A stretch of DNA of 64,000 nt from Marinifaba aquimaris. Lineage in GTDB: Bacteria > Pseudomonadota > Gammaproteobacteria > Enterobacterales > Alteromonadaceae. Below are positions 47,887 through 56,000 of this stretch, one piece after another (the stretch's first letter is position 1; the number at the start of each line of letters is the position of its first letter). The notes beneath the pieces are model-generated. The model searched no databases. It worked only from the letters and a program-made list of their open reading frames with translations, and was not told where the DNA came from. The stretch is from NCBI RefSeq assembly GCF_013328345.1, contig NZ_JABULX010000016.1, positions 32,600 to 96,599 on the forward strand, in the 5' to 3' direction. The translations under genes and the position numbers were made by a program.

Positions 47887-49068
47887 ATGGCCTGGAACGA
47901 ACCGGGTAATAGTAATAACAAAGACCCTTGGGGAAATGGGAATCGCAAAGGTGGAAATGATCAAGGTCCACCTGATTTAGATGAAATTTATCGTGACACT
48001 GTCACTAAATTCAAAAAAGCATTTGGCGGTAAAGGTGGTAACTCATCGACACCATCAAATGGCAATGACGGTGGTATGGCTGGACTAGGCATACTCGCTC
48101 TTGTTGCTGTGCTAATTTGGGTTTGGATGGGTATCTCAACCATTAAAGAAGCTGAGCGTGGTGTAGTTTTAAGATTTGGACAATTCCACACTATCTTAGA
48201 GCCAGGTTTAAAATGGCAACCAGCGTTTATTGACCGTGTTATTCCAATCGATGTTGAATCGGTTGTGTCTATGACTTCTAGTGGTCAAATGTTAACGCAA
48301 GACGAGAACGTTGTTGTGGTATCAATGGATATTCAATACCGTGTGTTAGATGCTCGTGCTTACCTTTTCAACGTGACAGACCCTGATTACAGCTTACGTC
48401 AAGCTACGGATGCCGCACTTCGATATGTAATTGGTCACACCAACATGGATGAAATCTTAACGACTGGTCGTGAAGTAGTTCGCCAACAAACTCGTGAATT
48501 ACTCGAAAATACGATCGAACCTTATGATCTAGGTTTAGAAGTGGTTGATGTTAACTTCCTTCCGGCACGTCCGCCAGAAGAAGTAAAAGAAGCATTTGAT
48601 GATGCAATTGCTGCACAAGAAGATGAAGAAAAATTCATCAACGAAGCAAACGCCTACGCGCGTGAACGCGAGCCTGCTGCTCGTGGTCGAGTTCGTCGTA
48701 TTGAGCAAGAAGCAAATGCATACAAAGATTCTGTAATCTTAAAAGCGCAAGGTGAAATTGCTCGATTTGAACAGCTTTTACCTCAGTATATTGCTGCGCC
48801 AGAAGTAACACGTAACCGTTTATATCTTGAAACTATGGAGAAAGTTTATCAAAACACCTCTAAAGTGATGATTGATGTAGATGGTGGTAACAACATGATG
48901 TATTTACCGCTTGATAAGATTTTAGAGCAATCTCGAAATGCGCAGCAATCACAATCGGCTGCGCCGGTTCGAAGCTCAGGTCCTCAACCTGTTTATTCAA
49001 ACCCGACTTCTTCAACGTCTAACCGTAGCGACCGATTTTCAGATTCTCGCTACTCTAATGGGAGATAA
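47887..49068 (+). CDS. hflK: FtsH regulator subunit HflK
   Basis: HflK and HflC form a large membrane SPFH assembly that encloses the FtsH protease and modulates it. The 393-residue protein begins MAWNEPGN, matching E. coli, with TGGAG 6 bases upstream of the ATG at 47887; an ATG 12 bases earlier is less likely. A glycine-rich N-terminal tail, one transmembrane helix (about 70-90) and the band-7 domain follow. The C-terminus is Ser/Gln-rich. Confidence 0.95.
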   Translation: MAWNEPGNSNNKDPWGNGNRKGGNDQGPPDLDEIYRDTVTKFKKAFGGKGGNSSTPSNGNDGGMAGLGILALVAVLIWVWMGISTIKEAERGVVLRFGQFHTILEPGLKWQPAFIDRVIPIDVESVVSMTSSGQMLTQDENVVVVSMDIQYRVLDARAYLFNVTDPDYSLRQATDAALRYVIGHTNMDEILTTGREVVRQQTRELLENTIEPYDLGLEVVDVNFLPARPPEEVKEAFDDAIAAQEDEEKFINEANAYAREREPAARGRVRRIEQEANAYKDSVILKAQGEIARFEQLLPQYIAAPEVTRNRLYLETMEKVYQNTSKVMIDVDGGNNMMYLPLDKILEQSRNAQQSQSAAPVRSSGPQPVYSNPTSSTSNRSDRFSDSRYSNGR

Positions 49069-49071
49069 CCG

Positions 49072-49953
49072 ATGAAAAATTTAGTGTTAACTCTAACAGC
49101 CGTTGTAGCGCTTGTGTTGTACACCATGGTATTCGTGGTTTATGAAGGTCAGCGAGCAATTGTTATTCAGTTTGGTAAAGTTAAACGTGATGCAGAGAGC
49201 GCAACCGTAGTTTATGAACCAGGTATTCACTTAAAGATACCTTTCATTCAAACAGTTCGCTTCTTAGATGCACGTATCCAGACAATGGATGATGAAGCAG
49301 ATCGTTTCGTTACATCTGAGAAAAAAGACTTAATTGTTGATTCGTATGTTAAATGGCGCATTAAAGACTTTGAAACTTTCTACCTAAAAACGGGTGGCGG
49401 GGATAAGTTAAGAGCTGAAGGCCTATTAAAGCGTAAAATCAACAACGGCTTACGCAGTGAATTTGGTACGCGTACCATTTCAGAAATTGTTTCTGGTAAG
49501 CGTGATGAATTAATGCAAGAAGCGATGGAACAAACAGCTGAAAGTGCAGCAGATTTAGGTATTGAAATTGTTGATATTCGCGTTAAGAAAATCAACTTAC
49601 CTGATGAAGTCAGTAACTTTATCTTTGCTCGTATGCGTTCTGAGCGTCATGCGGTAGCAAAAGAGCACCGTTCTGAAGGTCGAGAGAAAGCTGAGTTTAT
49701 CAAGGCTGATATTGATGCCAAGATTGCCGTAATGTTAGCAGACGCTGAGCGTAACTCTCGTTCTGTGCGAGGTGACGGTGATGCTCAAGCTGCTAAGATT
49801 TACGCAGACAGCTACAATAAAAACCCAGAGTTTTACAACTTCATTCGTAGCTTAGAAGCTTATAAGAAGAGCTTCCAAAGCAAGAACGATGTGTTAATTG
49901 TAAAACCTGATAGTGACTTCTTCCGATACATGAAAGACACTAAAGGTCAGTAG
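49072..49953 (+). CDS. hflC: FtsH regulator subunit HflC
   Basis: HflC is the partner of HflK in the FtsH-modulating membrane complex. The 293-residue protein has an N-terminal membrane helix (residues 4-22) and the band-7/SPFH domain (about 23-200), followed by a helical part with ARMRSERHAVAKEHRSEGRE. It starts 3 bases after hflK; a terminator follows. Confidence 0.95.
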   Translation: MKNLVLTLTAVVALVLYTMVFVVYEGQRAIVIQFGKVKRDAESATVVYEPGIHLKIPFIQTVRFLDARIQTMDDEADRFVTSEKKDLIVDSYVKWRIKDFETFYLKTGGGDKLRAEGLLKRKINNGLRSEFGTRTISEIVSGKRDELMQEAMEQTAESAADLGIEIVDIRVKKINLPDEVSNFIFARMRSERHAVAKEHRSEGREKAEFIKADIDAKIAVMLADAERNSRSVRGDGDAQAAKIYADSYNKNPEFYNFIRSLEAYKKSFQSKNDVLIVKPDSDFFRYMKDTKGQ

Positions 49954-49973
49954 AACTACTGAACGATACTTTT

Positions 49974-50009
49974 AAAAACCGCCGGCTAGCAATAGTCGGC
50001 GGTTTTTTT
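49974..50009 (+). terminator. Rho-independent terminator after hflC
   Basis: Arms AAAAACCGCCG and CGGCGGTTTTT flank a 12-base loop, with a T run; it ends the nnr-to-hflC block. Confidence 0.9.
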
Positions 50010-50112
50010 ATGTTTAACTTTCTCAAATATTGAACTTATTGATTTAAAAGCTAAAACTATCTAAGGTGTATTGTTAACCCCTAACTATTTTTAGCAATCA
50101 GTCTTATATTCA

Positions 50113-52107
50113 ATGGCTCAGTATCACTTTTCAGATTACATCTACACCAGCCTTAATCACACGCTATATAACACCGAAACGGATACTGAATTTTCGCTTA
50201 AGCCAAAAACAGCACAACTGCTAAATTTTTTTCTAGAAAATGACAAACGATGTTTTTCAAAAGCTGAAATCAAAGCGGCAGTTTGGCCCAACTCTGTAGT
50301 CGAGGATGCAAGTTTATACTTACAAGTGAAGTTATTGAGGGAAGCTATCGGTGCTGAAGCTATCCAGACAAAAGAAAAGGTTGGTTATGCTTTTTCTTAT
50401 ACGGTTGAAGTGAAACCATCTGAACAAGGCACTCCAACTAGCCGTTTATGGCTTTGCTCTTTAATAGTCTGTTTTAGTGTTTTGCTTTTATGGAATTATT
50501 CTAAATTACAGAGCCATGAATCGCCTGTACCAAACCCTCCTTTGACTAAAAATGTGCTTTTAAGTTTTAGTAAAATTCAAAAGTTAGATTTTGACGCTAA
50601 TGAAAAACTAATTGTTATGAATGGTCGCAGAGATACTAAAACAGGTTTTTCACTTTATTGGAAAAGAAATAATTTAGGTGAGGATGAAAAGCTCTTATTA
50701 GATGCGGGGGAAGGAAGCTTACATCAACCTAAGTTAATCGGAGATGACGTTTACTTTATTTCTGTTCATCGAGAGGAGGGCTGTCTTGTTAAGGTAGGGC
50801 AATTGAGTATAAGTGAATCACGTTTGATAAATATTCAAACTCTTGCTAATTGCGGAATATGGCAAAAAATAGGTAGCTTAGCTGTAACAAGAGATAAAGA
50901 AACTGTTTTTTTTACCAGAATCAATGAGCCTGGCAAGCCAGGCGAAATCTACAAACTAAATTTAAAAACCAATAAGGAATATAAACTTACTCACTTAATG
51001 CCCGACATTCTAGTTGATTATGATTTTAGCTTATCTGATGACAAAAAAATGTTAGCTATTTTGAGGTTAAATTCAGAGTTTCAGACTCAGGTTATTTTAT
51101 ATAAGGTTGATACTGGGGAAAGTGAAATTATAGATGAGTTCGACTCCATCATATCCGACGTAGTTTGGGCCAAAGGAAAAATCTATTTAGCCTATGAGAA
51201 AACAATATATCAACTCGAGTTTCCATCTAAACGAAGAACTAAAAAATATGCTTCAGGCGCCAATCTTTATTCGATAAAACCTTTAATTGACAATTTAGGA
51301 ACTACTTCTTTTATGTACACGGCTGGACAACTGGTTAAAACAGATATGGTTCAATATTTTCCTAAAACTAACGAAATAAAACCATGGATGAGCTCGGCTA
51401 AAAATGATGTGACTCTCTCTTGCAAGGAGAAAAACAGCTGCTTTTTTGCTAGTGATAAAACAGGCATATACCAACTTTACAAACTTAATGGAGATGGAAC
51501 GAATGAATTAATATCAGATCAATCAGAAAATAATTTTTTTAATCAAATTGTCCCTATTTCTAATTTTGAACTAGTAATCCTATCTGAAAATAACCTCTTT
51601 ATTTATGACATTAAGGAAAGAACTTTCTCCCCTCTGTTAGTTGGCCAACGAATAAACTCTATTACTTCTTCATGTAGTACTGGCTCTGTATTAGTAAGTA
51701 TCAAAGAAGCAGAAACAGCTTCCCTATACAGGTTGAGCTTAGTAGATGAATCTTTAGAACTTTTATCAACTGAAGCTGAACAAATTAAGTCTGATTGTTT
51801 TTCAGGAACACCGTCCGTTTATTTTACTAGGTCAAATGAGCAAGTACTTTACCGTTCAGATATCAATGAATTTAAACCTTCAATTAGAATTAGTGACTTT
51901 AGAATTCAACAAATTCGATATTATGACGTTGGCAATGAAAAAGTTGTTTGGGTGGATTATGAAAGTCGTATTCACTATTTCGATGGAAAAGGTATAGCTA
52001 CTCATCAATTACTAGTAGACCCCTATGCTGTATATATGGGAGAAGAGGGACGTATTTACTTGAGTATTTTTGAAAGTGGAGAAGTACAACTGCAGTTAAT
52101 CCAGTAA
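50113..52107 (+). CDS. CadC-like transmembrane regulator with beta-propeller-like periplasmic domain
   Basis: A 664-residue protein with a cytoplasmic OmpR-type winged helix (residues about 5-100; TAQLLNFFLEN, FSKAEIKAAVWPN), one membrane helix (about 112-128), and a large periplasmic region of about 530 residues. That region has repeated blocks with SDD/SLS-type turns reminiscent of TolB/WD40-like propellers (for example FSLSDDKKMLAILRLNS), but no exact family match is claimed. It should bind DNA and sense a periplasmic signal through the propeller. The DNA is AT-rich. No target gene can be assigned. Confidence 0.7.
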   Translation: MAQYHFSDYIYTSLNHTLYNTETDTEFSLKPKTAQLLNFFLENDKRCFSKAEIKAAVWPNSVVEDASLYLQVKLLREAIGAEAIQTKEKVGYAFSYTVEVKPSEQGTPTSRLWLCSLIVCFSVLLLWNYSKLQSHESPVPNPPLTKNVLLSFSKIQKLDFDANEKLIVMNGRRDTKTGFSLYWKRNNLGEDEKLLLDAGEGSLHQPKLIGDDVYFISVHREEGCLVKVGQLSISESRLINIQTLANCGIWQKIGSLAVTRDKETVFFTRINEPGKPGEIYKLNLKTNKEYKLTHLMPDILVDYDFSLSDDKKMLAILRLNSEFQTQVILYKVDTGESEIIDEFDSIISDVVWAKGKIYLAYEKTIYQLEFPSKRRTKKYASGANLYSIKPLIDNLGTTSFMYTAGQLVKTDMVQYFPKTNEIKPWMSSAKNDVTLSCKEKNSCFFASDKTGIYQLYKLNGDGTNELISDQSENNFFNQIVPISNFELVILSENNLFIYDIKERTFSPLLVGQRINSITSSCSTGSVLVSIKEAETASLYRLSLVDESLELLSTEAEQIKSDCFSGTPSVYFTRSNEQVLYRSDINEFKPSIRISDFRIQQIRYYDVGNEKVVWVDYESRIHYFDGKGIATHQLLVDPYAVYMGEEGRIYLSIFESGEVQLQLIQ

Positions 52108-52220
52108 CTGAATATTGGTCATTTGTTCTGTTTGTAATTGATCAGGATGATCAGAGTTTAATTTGACGCAAAATTTGTGTTTTGAATGTACGTTGATATT
52201 TTTAGCCAAAGGAAGGTCAA

Positions 52221-52400
52221 ATGTTTTCAAAGTTAATCTTCGCTGTTTTTAGCGGTATTTCACTGTCTCTAAGTTACCCAAATTATCTTAAGCTTCCCGC
52301 CATTATCTTTATTCATTGCTCCATATTTAGCTGTGAAGTAGAGCCTAAATTTCAAGCCATAGTTTCTAATCTATGTGAGGCGAAATTATGGATAAAGTAA
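52221..52400 (+). CDS. Small hydrophobic protein, unrecognised
   Basis: A 59-codon reading frame starts with ATG after a strong AAGGAAGG ribosome site (52209-52216). The first 38 residues are hydrophobic (LIFAVFSGISLSLS, then LPAIIFIHCSIFSC), so it could be a membrane or secreted peptide with three cysteines. Its end overlaps the start of the next gene by 13 bases, which fits translational coupling. I have no family match, and it could be a chance frame. Confidence 0.4.
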   Translation: MFSKLIFAVFSGISLSLSYPNYLKLPAIIFIHCSIFSCEVEPKFQAIVSNLCEAKLWIK

Positions 52401-52870
52401 ATTGTAATTTAGAAAACCTCTCAATCGAGAGCTTATTAAAAAAGGCAGAAGTTGATTTAGTAAAACGTATCGAAAGCGTTTCTTTTGAGGTAGAGGCTCA
52501 AAGTGTCTTTATCTTAAAGACTGAAAGTATTATTCCCATCGTGACTTTTGTTGAAGCAGATTTAGCAAGTATTAAACTGGAAAATACCTCAAGCTCAACA
52601 TTAACAATGGGCCTTAGCTATTTTTGTGAGGTCGATGCCGAAGTTAATTTAAACGTGTTAATTACTGGGTTGGAACCTGACAACCCTGAAGAAGTGGGGC
52701 AAGCCAAAATATATATAAAAAGGGATCTTCAAATAAGGGCTGAAATTACCGCGATTAAGCAAGCTGATGGCACTTTAGGCTATCGCTCAATGACGCTAAA
52801 CCCATTCCAACCTTATCTCTTTTTAGGTGAGATAGATGTTACTGATATCAGGTTATTAAGCCCTTTGTAA
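52388..52870 (+). CDS. Unrecognised 160-residue protein
   Basis: I do not recognise this protein. It has no signal peptide or membrane helix. The sequence is rich in Glu, Leu, Ile and Val, with alternating patterns that suggest beta strands (SVFILKTES, IVTFVEADL, AEVNLNVLIT). The start follows GAGGCG. It overlaps the small hydrophobic frame upstream, and the hybrid kinase begins about 145 bases after it on the same strand. The function is unknown. Confidence 0.6.
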   Translation: MDKVNCNLENLSIESLLKKAEVDLVKRIESVSFEVEAQSVFILKTESIIPIVTFVEADLASIKLENTSSSTLTMGLSYFCEVDAEVNLNVLITGLEPDNPEEVGQAKIYIKRDLQIRAEITAIKQADGTLGYRSMTLNPFQPYLFLGEIDVTDIRLLSPL

Positions 52871-53014
52871 TAGCTGTTTGGGAATACAAAAAAGTGTGGG
52901 CAAAAATAGCCGTTTAAAACTTGTTCAGAAGATGCTTTTTTAGCTGGCTAATTTATTGAAAATTCATAGTTCTTGACAAATACTGTCTTACATAAAGACT
53001 CTTTTTTCATTCTC

Positions 53015-56000
53015 ATGCCAACGATTATAAGAATAAGGCGATTAGCGCTATTTATACTCTGCTGTTTTTGTTTAGCATTTGCGTTTAATACCTCTGTCAA
53101 CGCACAAAGTAACTTTGCGTCAACTGGGCAAGATTTATCACTTGAGCAAATTAAGACCATTTCTGTTGAGCTTAAGTATTATGACGAAGTACTGACTTCC
53201 TCTTCACTCAGCTACATCTTTTCTTCCGATGCTAAATGGTTAACTCGATATCAAGAAACAGAGCCGCAGTTAGATAAAGTAATTAAACGTTTATTGGCGA
53301 ACCAAAAAACAGAAGACCAAATATTAGTTAAGCGGATAGATGATGCAAATTTGTCTTTGGTAGATATAGAGAAGCGTGCTTTTGAATTAGTAGAAAGCGG
53401 CCAAAACAAACAGGCCATAGAACTTATCAATGGCCAAGCTTATCGCGATTTTAAAGCTGATTACTTAACCGCGCTGGCGGAGTTTATTGCCAAACTTGAG
53501 GCCCGTGCTCGTGCATTTGAAATTCAAAAAGCCATTATTGAATCATACGAAATTGACTTAACAGATGAAGAAAAGCGTTGGGCCAATACACAAAAAATCA
53601 AAGTCGGAGTTGAGTATTGGCCACCTATCATTTACGTCAACAATGAAAATAAAATTGATGGTTTGATTGGGTTAATGCTCAACAACATTATTGAGCGTAC
53701 AGGGTTAGAAATAGAGATTATTCCCGGCCAGTGGAATGACTTATTGGCAGCGTTTAAGCAGGGAGAAATTGATTTACTACCTGATGCTTATCACACCAAA
53801 GAACGCGAGGCTTTTGGTAATTTTTCTTCACCTTTCTACTTAATGAGAGAAATCTTTTTTGTCAGTAGTGATAAAACTCATTTCCAAACCCCAGCCGACT
53901 TAGCTCAGGCTAAGGTCGCAATTCCTAAAGGTTATTCTTCAATAAAGAAATTACAGTCAATTTTTAATGATATTGAAATTGTACTCACTGACGATATTGA
54001 TGACTCCATTTCTCGGTTAATTGATGGCGAGGTTGATGCATTATTTGGAGCGCAAGTTGTTATCGAGAGTCGACTAGAAACCAATGAGATTTTAGGGATT
54101 CGGGCTATTGATATGGACGTCACATCTCCTTCTTCTTTGCATATGCTCTCGAGCATTCATAAACCTGAATTAGCATCTATTTTACAAAAAGGTTTAGATT
54201 CGCTGAACTCACAAGGTTTGATGAAGCAAAATAGTGATTGGTTGACTAACTCCGCGCAAACCAGAGTTGAATTTAATCGCACTAATAGTGTGTCTGGCAT
54301 TTTGTCTTTACTTGCTGGTCTTGTTGTTGCACTTCTCATCGTCGGCGCTGCTATTAGTAAAGTGTTACTTAAAACCAATGAGAAAGATTTAGCCGTTGCT
54401 TTGGGGTCAAACAAACTGCGTAACATCCTTGTTGCTGCACTGATTGGTTTTAGTATTGTGATGTTTTTCCTGGCGACATTTATTGTTGGAAAAGCAGAAG
54501 AAACACGCCATCAATCACTCAAGCATAATTTAAATACTCTGCTATCTTCAACGCATCACAGATTAACCAGCTGGATTGATGAAGAACTTGAACTGTTACA
54601 AAAACTAACCAATGAGCCTGAGTTTGTTCGATTAGTTACGCTGTTAAATGATAGGGCGATTAACAATATTGCCAATGTTGAAACAGAACAAGCGATGGCG
54701 GTGAAATACCTAACGGATTGGGATGATAATCAGGTTAAACGACGCTTCTTTGTATTATCGCCAAGCAACGAAATATTAGTTTCACAGCAGCCTAAATCTA
54801 ACTTCCTCGCAAGCGAAGTAACTGAGCAGTTCCCGCATTTAGTAGGCCGAACCTTCTCTGGCCAACCAACTTTTATTCCTGCTGTTAGCTACAAAGACTC
54901 GCAATTCATGTTCTTTGCTGCTCCTATTTTAAATCTTGATGATCAAGTGATCGCGATTATTTTAAGAGAGATGGATCCAAAAGGCTTGTTTAGCCAAATT
55001 TTAACTTCAGGCTTTATGGCTAAAAGTGTAGAAACTTATGCAGTCAGTAAAACGGGTTTGTTACTCTCGCCAGTGCGTTTTGAAGATCAATTACGCGATA
55101 TTGGTTTATTAGCGGATAAGCAATCAGCCCAGTTTAATTTAAAAATTTCAGATCCCGGGCGACCGTTGCTTGAAACGGATACTTTAGTTGAGTCAACAGA
55201 TTGGCCGCTGACAGTCATGGCTGAAAGTTTAACCCAGGGTAGAGATGAAATGAACTTAGCTGGCTATCGCGACTATAGAGGTATCGAAGTCGTTGGTAGT
55301 TGGCTGTGGGATGAGCGACTTGGCTTTGGTATCACCGCAGAGATAGAGGCTGAGGAGTCCCTTGAGATGATCAACATCCTGCGATACACCATATACGGTG
55401 TGCTGTCTGTGTCCTTTATTTTGTTATTTGGTTCGACCTTGTTCACCCTTAGCTTAGGTGCAAAAGCAACTCGAGCATTGACGCGATCTCATAGTGAGCT
55501 TGAAAATTTAGTTGAAGGTCGAACCGCCGAATTACAAGCTAACATGACACGTACACGTTCGATTATCGAAAATGCTTCCGATGGCATTATTGTCGTCAAC
55601 GAAAAAGGTGAAATTCAAGAGTTTAGCCCTGCTGCAGAAGCCATGTTTTGTTACAACGCAAACGAAGTTATCGGTCAGCAATTATCTATGTTGATGGATA
55701 AGCCTTTTCATCAGCACTGTTCTTCTGATAATGAGCAGTCTGATGACCCATTTGGTGATAATGATTTACTTGAAGCCAAGGGACGAAAAAAAGCGGGTAG
55801 TACTTTTGATTTAGATATTTCAGTCGGTGAAGCTGAAATTGCCGGAGAGCATGTTTTTACCGGTATGGTACGCGATGTCACGTTGAGAAAAGAAGCTGAA
55901 CGTGAGTTAAAACACGCCAAAGAAAAAGCCGAAGAAGCCACTAAAGCTAAGAGTGATTTTCTTGCAAATATGAGTCACGAGATCCGCACGCCAATGAATG

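Noticed and set aside
52973..52978. Perfect TTGACA hexamer before the hybrid kinase
   Set aside because: No convincing -10 element lies at 16-18 bases, so it was not called a promoter; its TTG is also a possible but unlikely start codon.
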